Shown here piece after piece: positions 34,378 through 42,463 of a stretch of DNA of 49,538 nt. Position 1 is the first letter of the stretch. The number at the start of each line of letters is the position of its first letter. Location of the stretch: NCBI GenBank assembly GCA_003235365.1, contig QJWJ01000533.1, forward strand, positions 1-49,538, in the 5' to 3' direction. Position numbers and translations under genes: made by a program. Source of the stretch: Deltaproteobacteria bacterium (lineage in GTDB: Bacteria > Myxococcota_A > Polyangia > Polyangiales > Polyangiaceae). The notes beneath the pieces are model-generated. The model was given only the letters and a program-made list of their open reading frames with translations. It was not told where the DNA came from and did no database searches.

Positions 34378-35052
34378 TCCTCAAATCAGCGGGTAAGGTT
34401 CGGAGTTAGTCGCAAACAGGCCAAAATGCAGGCACAGAATTGTCACGTGACTTTGTGCGCCTGGAGCAGCTATCGTTTTTCGCCGCGCATCGTTCCGAGT
34501 GTACCCAGGGAGTCACCAAGCGTTCTTCGGCAGAAGAAGACTACAGCGAGAGCAGTAGGATCTCCGCCGCTACGTCACGGCAGAAACGTTGCACGTGGTC
34601 CGAGTTGATCACTGCACATTCAGAAGCCGTAGGACAACGTCGGCTGCGTCGAGCTCCACGTCCATGTCCGGTTGAGTGTCAGGCTGATCGCAGGAGGCGT
34701 GCCCGCGCAAGAGCTCAGCGAGGCATCCTCGACATACCGTTCACCCATCACCTGGCAGAACGCACTCGCGGTGTACCGGCGGCGCAACCCGCAACCGCCC
34801 ACCGTAGCGAGCGTGAGACGGCCGGGCAGGGTTGCGCTCCGACGAGCGGAATGGGGTGTCGCAGCCTGCCACCAAGAGCTCGCTCATATCCGGCGCGGAG
34901 CGCAGGCTGTCGCGCACTCGCGTAGTCGCCGCGACCATGCACCCATCCGCTCAGCGCTGGTCGCGCGACCAAAGTGTCCATTCGGGTCCCGAAGTTGGCA
35001 ACTGATGCGGCGACGGGTCGAACGGGCTGAGTCTTCAACGGGAGCATCCATC
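34378..35052. other. intergenic region, possible gene debris
   Basis: No intact gene is supported. On the minus strand, two adjacent frames between 34938 and 34620 give a Cys-containing stretch (YTASAFCQVMGERYVEDASL) that looks protein-like, but it needs at least one frameshift to be joined to anything upstream. It may be a decayed secreted-protein gene. The region also holds the promoter of the 35053 gene and of the lipoprotein gene at 34371. Confidence 0.3.
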
Positions 35053-35460
35053 ATGTCATTCAGTCCACTCGCCTTCTGCTTCGCTACTGCCACCGTCCTG
35101 ACGCCATTCGCGTTCTCAGCCACCGAACCCACCCTCGGTCCGGACCGGTTGGATCAGGCAGATCCGGGAACGATGCTGGTTTGGGATCCGGTCGCCCGAC
35201 ATCCGGCCCGGGAGGTCGCAGGAGCACCCACCAACCCAAGCGGAGCCTTGGTGCTCGATGCGGCCGAGCGCCGGCTCGCCGAGCGCGTCTCGCGCGCCCT
35301 GGAGGGCAATGCGAATCGGCGCGCTTCACCGCGGAGCGTACCGTCGGCTCCTCGAGCGTCGACCGCCGAACCAGACGAGAAAGCCCTTCGCTGGGTGTGC
35401 GGCAACTGGCAGCAACTGTGGCAGGGCCACGGACGGGCCAAGACCTGTGAGTGGCGTTGA
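35053..35460 (+). CDS. small secreted protein of unknown function
   Basis: This 135-residue product starts at an ATG with GGGAG eight bases upstream. It has a signal peptide (MSFSPLAFCFATATVLTPFA, cleavage probably after FSA). The mature part has a short region with DPVARHPAREVAGAP, a helical LDAAERRLAERVSRALEGN, an Arg/Ser/Pro linker and a compact C-terminus with two cysteines (WVCGNWQQLWQGHGRAKTCE) that may form one disulfide. No family is recognised. A dispersed repeat (35511-35545) follows the stop. Confidence 0.6.
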   Translation: MSFSPLAFCFATATVLTPFAFSATEPTLGPDRLDQADPGTMLVWDPVARHPAREVAGAPTNPSGALVLDAAERRLAERVSRALEGNANRRASPRSVPSAPRASTAEPDEKALRWVCGNWQQLWQGHGRAKTCEWR

Positions 35461-35802
35461 GCGCGTTCGGCGACTGCAACGGGGGCGGCTTGTCGGACCC
35501 TCGCCAGACGGGGGCCTGAAAGACCACCCGACAATCGTGCTCGCCAGTGCTCGCCCATTGGAGCCCAACTCGAGCTTCGGGATTCGAGTTGCCGCGCAAT
35601 CGGAATTCGGCGCGCGGACCCACAGCGCGATGAACGTCGTTCCAGGTACGACGACAATGTGGGCTCCGCGAACCCACCGCACGAGTCGAACGCGCACGTG
35701 ACTCATACGGAACGCACTGTCGCACCACACCCTGCTGATTACCGTTCACATCGCGCTTGCGGTAGCCCGACGCCTGGCTAACATCCCAATCGGGGAGTCG
35801 CC
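35461..35802. other. intergenic region with dispersed repeat and hairpin
   Basis: This region carries repeat copy A (35511-35545). An 8-bp inverted repeat, CAACTCGA with TCGAGTTG, follows at about 35566-35591 and could terminate the upstream gene. The remainder probably contains the promoter of the hybrid kinase gene. No gene is seen. Confidence 0.45.
35511..35545 (+). repeat. dispersed intergenic repeat, copy A
   Basis: This 35-base element starts GGGGCCTGAAAGAC and ends with the core ACAATCGTGCTCGCC. It matches copy B at 39390-39422 over nearly its full length, with two small indels and one substitution. The core recurs at 37867-37881. All three copies are intergenic and lie past the stop of a plus-strand gene. 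Confidence 0.75.
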
Positions 35803-37776
35803 GTGGACGAGGACCACAAAGCACTCGAACGAGCGCTGAAAAGAATCGAGAAACTCCAAGCACAACTGCGCGCCGCGAGGCCACGTCACGTGTTGTTCGA
35901 CGTGGCCTTGGATCTCATGTGCGTGGCCGATACGAACGGGTACTTCAAAGAACTCAGTCCGTCGTGGTCCACGACGTTGGGTTGGAGCATCGAGGAGCTC
36001 ACCGCAGTCCCTTTCATCGAGTTCGTCCACCCCGACGATCGCGAATCCACCGACGGCGTCGCGAAGAGTCTGTACTCCGGCACCAACGTCGTGGCTTTCC
36101 AAAACCGCTACCGACACAAGGACGGAAGTTATCGTTGGCTGATGTGGAACGCCGTGCTCGAACCCCAGACGATCACCGTGCTGGCTGTCGCCCACGACAT
36201 GACTGAGTTCGTCGCGACACGGCAGGCCCTCAAAGCGAGCGAGAACGCATACCGCATGCTGTTCAACGGCATGTTGGATGGCTTCTCGTTCCACGACATC
36301 ATCCTGGACGACGATGGTCGTCCGGTGGACTATCGGTTCAAAGCAATCAATCCCGCATTCGAGGAGATGACCGGCCTCTCGGCGCGAGATCTCGTGGGCC
36401 GGCGAGTACTCGATGTCTTGCCCGGTACCGAAAAGCACTGGATCGAGGTGTTCGGCAGAGTAGCCCTGACGGGCGAGCCCATCCGCTACGAGAACTACTC
36501 GCAAGAATTCGACAAGTGGTTTGAAGTGCTCGCGTTTCGACCAGGTCCTGGCCAATTCGCGTGCACTTTTCACGACATCACGGTGCGGCGCCAGGCGGAA
36601 ACCGAGCGCGCACAGCTCCAGGCGCAGGTAGAACACGCCCAGAAACTCGAAAGCCTCGGCATGATGGCGGGCGGGATCGCCCACGACTTCAACAACCTGC
36701 TGACCGCAATCGTGAGCAGCATCGATCTGGCCGTCGCCGATGTCGACACCGACGCCGAAGCCGCCAAACGTGAGCTGGCCACCGCAACGATGGCCGCGGA
36801 TCGCGCCGCGGAGCTTTGCAAGCAGATGCTGACGTACGCGGGGCGCGCCGAACCCCAAAAAGAGTCGGCACAGTTGTCAGACCTGGCTCGCGAGATCCTT
36901 CCACTCGCCGCACCGTCACTCAGCAAGAAGCTGTCCGTCGACGCGCGCTATTCGCCCGAACCGTTGTGCGTCGTGGCAGACCACGCTCAAATCCGCCAAG
37001 TCATCTTGAACCTGGTACTCAACGCGGGAGACGCCATCGGCGACAACGAGGGCACCATCACGATCCGCACCGGCTCGAGAACGTTGAGCGAAAGTGATCT
37101 GAGTTCGTTCAGAGACGGAGCGAGCCTGGAAGCGGGAAGGTACGCATTCATCGAGGTGGAGGACACCGGCCTGGGTATGTCGGCGGAAACCGCGGCGCGG
37201 ATCTTCGAGCCGTTCTTCACCACCAAGTTCAGCGGCCGTGGGCTCGGACTGGCAGCGACACTCGGAATCGTCCGTGCTCACCGCGGCGGCATCTCCGTCG
37301 TCAGCACACCAGGGGTTGGCACGAAATTCGTGGTCGTCGTGCCGCTGGCCCCATGGCACACCCCCTCCACCAACCCGAAGCCGATCGATGAACAGCCTTG
37401 GACGGGTTCGGGCACTGTCTTGCTGTGCGATGATGAGTCGACCGTGCGCCGCGTGATGGCTCGGCTGCTCAACTCGCTCGGATTCGACGTGCTCGAGGCG
37501 AGCGACGGACAACAGGCCCTCGAGTTCTTTCGCAGTCGGCCGAACGAATTCAGCGCCATTCTCTTGGACCTGACCATGCCGAAAATGGGCGGATTCGACG
37601 TCCTTCCGTTGCTCAAGGAGCGGCGCGACAACGTTCCAGTCATCCTGATGAGCGGCTACGACGAACAACGACTGGCGGACTTCGACGCGATGACAAACGT
37701 CACGTTCCTCCCAAAACCGTTTCGTAAAGCGGGCCTGCGCCGCGCCTTGCGTCAGGTCCTGAACGCAAGCCACTGA
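35803..37776 (+). CDS. PAS-containing hybrid histidine kinase with C-terminal receiver
   Basis: The 657-residue product begins at a GTG five bases after GGGGAG. A short coiled coil is followed by PAS domain 1 (about 30-135, FDVALDLMCVADTNGYFKEL) and PAS domain 2 (about 148-265, YRFKAINPAFEEMTGLSARD). The dimerisation domain contains MAGGIAHDFNNLLTAIVSSI with phospho-acceptor His294. ATPase motifs are the N-box LNLVLNAGDAI, DTGLGM and GRGLGLAATLGI. The receiver begins TVLLCDDE, has phospho-Asp589 in LLDLTMP, a MSGYDE switch region and KPF. No membrane segment is seen, so it is a soluble sensor kinase. Output would require another protein, because no DNA-binding domain is attached. No cognate regulator gene is adjacent. 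Confidence 0.96.
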   Translation: MDEDHKALERALKRIEKLQAQLRAARPRHVLFDVALDLMCVADTNGYFKELSPSWSTTLGWSIEELTAVPFIEFVHPDDRESTDGVAKSLYSGTNVVAFQNRYRHKDGSYRWLMWNAVLEPQTITVLAVAHDMTEFVATRQALKASENAYRMLFNGMLDGFSFHDIILDDDGRPVDYRFKAINPAFEEMTGLSARDLVGRRVLDVLPGTEKHWIEVFGRVALTGEPIRYENYSQEFDKWFEVLAFRPGPGQFACTFHDITVRRQAETERAQLQAQVEHAQKLESLGMMAGGIAHDFNNLLTAIVSSIDLAVADVDTDAEAAKRELATATMAADRAAELCKQMLTYAGRAEPQKESAQLSDLAREILPLAAPSLSKKLSVDARYSPEPLCVVADHAQIRQVILNLVLNAGDAIGDNEGTITIRTGSRTLSESDLSSFRDGASLEAGRYAFIEVEDTGLGMSAETAARIFEPFFTTKFSGRGLGLAATLGIVRAHRGGISVVSTPGVGTKFVVVVPLAPWHTPSTNPKPIDEQPWTGSGTVLLCDDESTVRRVMARLLNSLGFDVLEASDGQQALEFFRSRPNEFSAILLDLTMPKMGGFDVLPLLKERRDNVPVILMSGYDEQRLADFDAMTNVTFLPKPFRKAGLRRALRQVLNASH

Positions 37777-37866
37777 GCAAATCGCGCCGGGTGGCTCGTC
37801 CGCTTCCGCGCCCAAGCACGGCCGTCACGTCGAACCACGGCAAGAGGAATCGCCGCGGCCGTCCAT

Positions 37867-37881
37867 ACAATCGTGCTCGCC
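37867..37881 (+). repeat. dispersed intergenic repeat, core copy C
   Basis: ACAATCGTGCTCGCC is identical to the 3' core of repeat copies A and B. The bases after it (CACTTGGGCCC) are also similar to those after a second GTGCTCGCCC in copy A (ATTGGAGCCC). Confidence 0.6.
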
Positions 37882-37886
37882 CACTT

Positions 37887-38045
37887 GGGCCCCGGGTCAA
37901 GACAATCTTGGCATTCGGGCGCCGCTGCATCCTCGCAAGCTGCGTTGCTCGACGCTCAGATTCTCCGGTATGCTCGACTCCTCGCGCCTTGCTGGCTGGG
38001 CGCATCAACGCCCTCGATGCACGAGTTACTCTTGACCCGGGGCCC
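37887..38045. repeat. 16-bp perfect inverted repeat pair
   Basis: GGGCCCCGGGTCAAGA at 37887-37902 is the exact reverse complement of TCTTGACCCGGGGCCC at 38030-38045, with 127 bases between. The second arm overlaps the element shared with 45252-45271, so the pair may be two opposed copies of a repeat rather than one hairpin. Confidence 0.7.
38018..38038 (+). repeat. shared element E1, copy 1
   Basis: TGCACGAGTTA followed by CTCTTGACCC. It matches 45252-45271 (TGCACGAGTTA, TTTTGACCC) with one deletion and one substitution. Both copies lie upstream of genes with TTG starts. Confidence 0.6.
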
Positions 38046-38169
38046 CAGAGCAGCACCGCTCAGCTTGCCTGTGCACGGAAATGCCCCCAAAAATCGCCCC
38101 AGCGGGGGTGAGGGCGTTTCTCGGTGCCGCGGTCGGGCACTCTTGCTCGCAGCTCGGTGCTCTGGGTTG

Positions 38170-38202
38170 TTGATTTGTCGCGGCAATCAACACGATTGCC
38201 GC
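38170..38202 (+). repeat. shared element E2 with perfect hairpin, copy 1
   Basis: The first 20 bases match 45148-45167 at 18 positions. It contains GCGGCAATC (38180-38188) and GATTGCCGC (38194-38202), a perfect 9-bp inverted repeat, 33 bases before the flavoprotein start. It could be an operator, an attenuator or part of a repeat element. Confidence 0.6.
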
Positions 38203-38235
38203 TCTAGGATCGACGCGTAACTGCGAGGTCGAGTC

Positions 38236-39366
38236 TTGTCCGAACTGAGTTTCGATTGTGTCGTCGTGGGCGCCGGTATCGTCGGGGTGTGTTGCGCACG
38301 TCAGCTTGCCGAAACTGGACTGAGCGTCGTCGTGCTCGAGCGCAATGCGAAGGCGGGCATGGAAACCTCCAGTCGCAACAGCGGCGTCATTCACGCCGGT
38401 CTGTACTACCCGCCGGGAAGCCTCAAAGCCAGCAGTTGTGTCGACGGCCGGGAGCGACTGTATCAACGCTGTCTGCAACTCGGGATCCCACACCGAGCAA
38501 TCGGTAAGCTGCTGGTCGCCAGCGATGCCTCGGAGCTACCGAAACTCGAGGCGCTCCACGGCCGAGCCATCGAAAACGGCGTGGCTTCCGTCCGATGGCT
38601 CGAGCGCCGCGAGATCACCGCTCTCGCCCCAGGCGTGAAGGCCTATGCCGCCTTGTGGTCGCCCCGATCCGGGATCGTCGATGCGCACGCGCTGGTCGAC
38701 GCTCACCGCCGACTCGCCATCGATCACGACGTGGTCTTCTGCTTTCGAAGTGCGGTCACTGCTCTCGATGCGCGTGGTGGGGGTTGGAGCGTCGCGTTCG
38801 TCGATGCGGACGGCACTGGGTACCGAGTGCGCACCAGGGCCGTGGTCAACGCAGCCGGCCTGCACGCTACCGAGCTGTGTACCCTCGCTGGCGTCGACAC
38901 CGGACGGGCTGGTTTGCAGACCCACTACTGCAAAGGAGACTACTTCGCGGTTTCCTCGAATCGCGGCGCGCTCGAGCACCTCGTTTATCCGATGCCGACC
39001 GACGCCGGATTGGGAGTCCACTTGACGTTGAACCTGGCCGGTGAGGTGTACGCCGGGCCCGACACGGAATACGTCGAACGACTGCACTACGACGTCGATG
39101 CGCGGAAGGCAGATCTGTTTTGCCGCGCCGTGAGTCGCTACTATCCAGGTCTCACGCCCGACGACTTCCGTCCAGCCTACGCAGGCATTCGCCCAAAGCT
39201 CCAGGGCCCGAGTCAGCCCTTTCGCGACTTCGTCGTCGACGACATGCGTGACCGCGGAGCCCCGGGGTTCATTGCGATGGTCGGCATCGAGTCGCCGGGG
39301 CTCACCGCAGCCGAGGCCCTCGCACTGCGCGTACTGCAGTTGGTGAACACCGCGATCGACGGCTAG
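38236..39366 (+). CDS. L-2-hydroxyglutarate oxidase-like FAD oxidoreductase
   Basis: The 376-residue protein begins at a TTG with GAGG eight bases upstream. The N-terminus is a dinucleotide-binding FAD motif (VVVGAGIVGVCCARQLAE, then VVLERN). The family signature SRNSGVIHAGLYYPPGSLKA follows closely and resembles LhgO and related DadA-like flavoproteins. Further on are AVVNAAGLHA, LVYPMPT and the substrate-side block AYAGIRPKLQGPSQPFRDF, with a C-terminal GIESPGLTAAEALA. It is probably a soluble or peripheral oxidase of a 2-hydroxy acid such as L-2-hydroxyglutarate. The exact substrate is uncertain because amino-acid and glycerol-phosphate oxidases are related. It is flanked by intergenic repeats on both sides. 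Confidence 0.88.
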   Translation: MSELSFDCVVVGAGIVGVCCARQLAETGLSVVVLERNAKAGMETSSRNSGVIHAGLYYPPGSLKASSCVDGRERLYQRCLQLGIPHRAIGKLLVASDASELPKLEALHGRAIENGVASVRWLERREITALAPGVKAYAALWSPRSGIVDAHALVDAHRRLAIDHDVVFCFRSAVTALDARGGGWSVAFVDADGTGYRVRTRAVVNAAGLHATELCTLAGVDTGRAGLQTHYCKGDYFAVSSNRGALEHLVYPMPTDAGLGVHLTLNLAGEVYAGPDTEYVERLHYDVDARKADLFCRAVSRYYPGLTPDDFRPAYAGIRPKLQGPSQPFRDFVVDDMRDRGAPGFIAMVGIESPGLTAAEALALRVLQLVNTAIDG

Positions 39367-39389
39367 ATGCGAAACGCTGCTGCCAAACC

Positions 39390-39422
39390 GGGGCTGAAGA
39401 CTACCCGACAATCGTGCTCGCC
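39390..39422 (+). repeat. dispersed intergenic repeat, copy B
   Basis: Starts GGGGCTGAAGACTACC and ends ACAATCGTGCTCGCC. It is the closest match to copy A at 35511-35545 and lies in the 70-base gap between two convergent genes. CTAGAGCCCATCTAGAG follows at once and is itself partly palindromic, which suits a bidirectional terminator. Confidence 0.7.
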
Positions 39423-39436
39423 CGTCTAGAGCCCAT

Positions 39437-41164
39437 CTAGAGCGCCGCGATGATCACCAGGCCATCGCCACCTGCGGATGCGCAGGTCGTGGACCCCGTG
39501 CCGCCGCTGCCCGGCGCAGCACTCGCGCCAGCGTCGGACTGGGGGGTCGCGCCTCCCCCGAGACCGCCGGTTTCACCCGAGTCGCCTGAGGTGCCGAGAG
39601 TCACGGTCGCCTGCATTCCGAAACCACCGCCTCCACCGCCTCCCCCACCGGTACTACCACCGCCGCACCCACCTTTGACGCCGTGTTCACTCGTTCCGTC
39701 GCAGCCGGCCCCGGGGTCTCCACCGCCGCCTCCACCCCACTCGCTGCTGCCCGTTCCGCCGCCGCCGCCACCGTAGACGCTATCGCCGGCGCTGCCACAA
39801 CCACGAACGCGACCGCCACCGCCCCCATACGTGGAGCTGCCACCACTACAATCACTGCCCTGACCACCGAGCGGATCGCCACCACTGCCCGACTCGCCCA
39901 AGCACCCTCCGCCTCCACCAGTGCCGACCTCGATGTGATAGTGGCTGACCGCTGTCGTGCTCCAGTCCGCGGTGAGGAAGGCGCCTTGACCACCGCCACC
40001 ACCCGCCTGGCTGCGCTGCCCGGCGCCGCCGCCGCCTCCCCCGCCTGCTAGCAAGACATCGGTTTCGGCGAACACGACGCGTGTACTGCCCCCACCACCT
40101 CCGCCGCCGCTGTTCCCGGTCTCGGTACTGCCACCTCCGCCACCTCCGCCGGCCCAGGCTTCGATCCGGAAGTTGCAGCCCGCCGCAATCACCAGGTCGT
40201 TCTCGGTTCCGCCTGCGAAGCGCAACGTTCCTGTGCATTGCCATTCACACTCGGACGGTGCCCCGTCGCAGTCGTAGTTTTCCTCTATCTGGCAGTCGTC
40301 GGAGCAGCCGTCCCCGTTGTCCCAGTTGTCGTCATCGCACTCCTCGCCGGCGGCGGTGTTGACGATGCCATCACCGCACAGCGAAATGGAGCAGTCCGCA
40401 TTGCAGCCCGCACTCTGTTCACCGTCATCACACGCCTCGCCAGCGCGCTTGTTGATCAAACCATCGCCGCACTCGGCGAGGGTGCAGTCTTCGTCGCAGC
40501 CAGCGCTCTGAGCACCATCGTCGCACTCTTCGTCCGCAGCGGCGTTGAGGATGCCATCCCCACATTCGCTGAGCGTGCATTCGGCAGTACAGGTCTCGCT
40601 CGCTTCCCCGTCGTCGCACTGCTCTCCGTCGTCGAGCACCCCGTCGCCGCATTCGGCGCCGACGACGGGTTCCGGATCCGGATCCGGCTTGGCTGGATCG
40701 GGATCCGGACCAGGATTGGGATCGGCAGAATCATCAGTGACCGGCGACCCGGTGCGAGAGGTGTATACGTCGTCGCAGCCGAGCACGTCGCCGAGCGACT
40801 CTGCGGCGCACGCTGCCGCACAGTTCATGGACGCGATGCAACCGTCGGGCGTGCAGGAGGCAATCGACAGGGGAAACGAATCCTCACAGTCGCAACTGAC
40901 GGAACTGCACCCGGTAGTCCTACAATCTTGCCCGGTGACGACAAACTCGAAATCTTCGCAGCTGGGTTCTGCGCTCGGTTCGGGCTTCGGGGCAGGTTGC
41001 TGCCCTTCGGGCTCGGGACGAGACGCGGAAGAAGAATCCGCGTCGACGCCGGCGTCCGACACCGCGCTCGTGCCGGACTTGCGTTCACAAGCACCCAGCA
41101 CCACCAGTCCCAAGATCGTGAGCAATCCGGTCACCTGCGAGCGCCAAACACGCGCAAGGCTCAT
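39437..41164 (-). CDS. lipoprotein with Cys repeats and a long Gly-rich domain
   Basis: The 575-residue product starts at the ATG at 41164, which places a proper lipoprotein signal at the N-terminus (LLTILGLVVLGAC, Cys27). The ATG at 41233 would add 23 basic residues. A Cys-rich segment (CRTTGCSSVSCDC) and a Pro/Asp linker follow. Four units then have the pattern CGDGxxxxxxGExCDDGEQSxGC, of the myxobacterial Cys-rich/DUF4215 type. The C-terminal half (about 330-575) is a Gly-rich domain opening with FRIEAWAGGGGGGG and closing with GGDGLVIIAA, like the bacterial Gly_rich (PF12810-like) family. It is probably surface exposed. It shares its Cys-repeat design with the 25917 gene. Confidence 0.82.
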   Translation of the reverse strand: MSLARVWRSQVTGLLTILGLVVLGACERKSGTSAVSDAGVDADSSSASRPEPEGQQPAPKPEPSAEPSCEDFEFVVTGQDCRTTGCSSVSCDCEDSFPLSIASCTPDGCIASMNCAAACAAESLGDVLGCDDVYTSRTGSPVTDDSADPNPGPDPDPAKPDPDPEPVVGAECGDGVLDDGEQCDDGEASETCTAECTLSECGDGILNAAADEECDDGAQSAGCDEDCTLAECGDGLINKRAGEACDDGEQSAGCNADCSISLCGDGIVNTAAGEECDDDNWDNGDGCSDDCQIEENYDCDGAPSECEWQCTGTLRFAGGTENDLVIAAGCNFRIEAWAGGGGGGGSTETGNSGGGGGGGSTRVVFAETDVLLAGGGGGGGAGQRSQAGGGGGQGAFLTADWSTTAVSHYHIEVGTGGGGGCLGESGSGGDPLGGQGSDCSGGSSTYGGGGGRVRGCGSAGDSVYGGGGGGTGSSEWGGGGGGDPGAGCDGTSEHGVKGGCGGGSTGGGGGGGGGFGMQATVTLGTSGDSGETGGLGGGATPQSDAGASAAPGSGGTGSTTCASAGGDGLVIIAAL

Positions 41165-41622
41165 TCGCGCCGCACCAGATCGTGCAACACGGAAACGAAC
41201 GGAACGGCCCCCAACTTCTCGATAGTCAAGCATGTTAGTCCCTACCCTTTTGAGTCGAGCGTACGACACGGGGATCAACCGGGCCACCGGCGTTGGCCAG
41301 GTCGCGTCAGTAGCAGTGCAATCGTGGGTACCGAAAGGTGAGCCATCCCTTTACCCGCACCCCACACCCGTCACGGCGGCACCGCATCGACCCCACAAGA
41401 CAAGCCAGCGCGCCTCGGTCTACCGGCGGCGACCGCAGCTTGCCGGTCGGCGGTTCCGTTCACGGTGGGGCCACGCGGCTCAACGATCAGTTGATTTGGC
41501 GCAACGAACCCGTCGCGACCGCACATCCCTGGTGCGCGCGCTTCCCTCAGCGCACGGTGACTTCGATCAGACATGGGAGCGATACTGCGACGACAACCAC
41601 AACGACCCACGATTGTCGTCCG
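41165..41622. other. intergenic region
   Basis: This separates the minus-strand Gly-rich lipoprotein gene from a plus-strand thioesterase fragment. Upstream in-frame extensions of both exist but look non-coding. No repeats or RNA genes were noticed. Confidence 0.35.
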
Positions 41623-41745
41623 ATGAAAAGTGAAACCCGTACTCCCGTCAGCTCCCAACTGAGCACGATCACGCTGATGACCCCGGAGATGGCCAACTTC
41701 GCCGGCAACGTGCACGGCGGTCACATTCTGCGACTCGTAGACCAT
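41623..41745 (+). pseudogene. truncated hotdog acyl-CoA thioesterase
   Basis: From the ATG at 41623 the frame reads TRTPVSSQLSTITLMTPEMA, then NFAGNVHGGHILRLVD. This is the first strand and N-terminal helix of a YciA/BFIT-type acyl-CoA thioesterase, with the conserved N-x-x-G-N-x-x-GG motif. After LVD the expected helix (such as QVAYACA) is replaced by HAGTRSADSPF and the similarity ends. Only about 36 of roughly 150 expected residues remain. The next gene on the opposite strand ends at 41778, so a deletion or rearrangement has probably removed the rest. Confidence 0.7.
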
Positions 41746-41777
41746 GCAGGGACGCGGTCGGCAGATTCACCTTTCCG

Positions 41778-42293
41778 CTACCTTGGGGGGGCCAGCTTGC
41801 GTTCGTTCTGCCCGCAATTCGGGTCCGACGAGTGCTGGTCGCACAGTTCGTTCACGACCCCGGCGGCGGTGATCATTCCAACGACGGCGAGGCCACCCAA
41901 CGCGATGTCACCCGCGACGCTGTCACGGTCGACATCCGATTCTGCGCGCACTGGCTTGACAGCGATGTACTCGAAACACGTCGCTCCCTTCGCGGCATCG
42001 CAGCGAGCATCCCAGGTCACCTCCGCGGTCGGGCACGCCGCTATGCAACGACCGTGCGCCGCGGGAGACGTTGCCCATTCCGTACAGCGCTCGACGCACT
42101 CCAACGCGGCTTTCCCCTCGTGCACCGCCGGGTCCGGGGCCACCGTGATGCGAAGTCGGTGAGGCTCGGTGCCCGGCGGCAGGTAGTGCTCCTGGCTCGT
42201 GCGAGGTGGGCCGAGTTCAGCTAGAGCGGCGCAACTCGTTTGCGCCGTTAACATAGCTACGACACCCACGATGAAGACGGGTCGGCGAAACAT
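41778..42293 (-). CDS. small exported or lipoprotein of unknown function
   Basis: The 171-residue product begins at the ATG at 42293 with a signal (RRPVFIVGVVAMLTAQTSC). The cysteine after QTS may be lipidated, though the box is not ideal. The mature part contains a group of cysteines (CVERCTEW, GRCIAACP, CDAAKGATC) that probably form disulfides. A hydrophobic segment near 130-150 (GDIALGGLAVVGMITAAGVV) follows, then CDQHSSDPNC. No family is recognised. It lies 170 bases downstream of the CBS-hemerythrin gene on the same strand. Confidence 0.7.
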   Translation of the reverse strand: MFRRPVFIVGVVAMLTAQTSCAALAELGPPRTSQEHYLPPGTEPHRLRITVAPDPAVHEGKAALECVERCTEWATSPAAHGRCIAACPTAEVTWDARCDAAKGATCFEYIAVKPVRAESDVDRDSVAGDIALGGLAVVGMITAAGVVNELCDQHSSDPNCGQNERKLAPPR

Positions 42294-42463
42294 GCCGACC
42301 TGGTTTTGCAACGCGCATACCAAGCTTGCCTTCACGACGACGGCGTCTGAACCCTCGGAAACCACAGGGATGCCACGCTCGTCGGCGGGCGGCGGGGTAC
42401 GGGCCGTGAACTTGGTTCACACTCGCCTGAGTTCGGTGTGAAAGGACGGCCCGCCCGTTGTCT

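Larger units (their letters stand above)
37777..38235. other. intergenic region packed with short repeats
   Basis: There is no gene in this stretch. It contains the core of the dispersed repeat (37867-37881), a 16-bp inverted pair (37887-37902 and 38030-38045), one copy of a 21-bp element shared with 45252-45271 (38018-38038), and a hairpin element shared with 45148-45167 (38170-38202). Confidence 0.7.

Noticed and set aside
34620..34938. Minus-strand protein-like stretch YTASAFCQVMGERYVEDASL
   Set aside because: It needs a frameshift to join any plausible upstream part, and no start or signal peptide was found, so it is noted only as possible debris.
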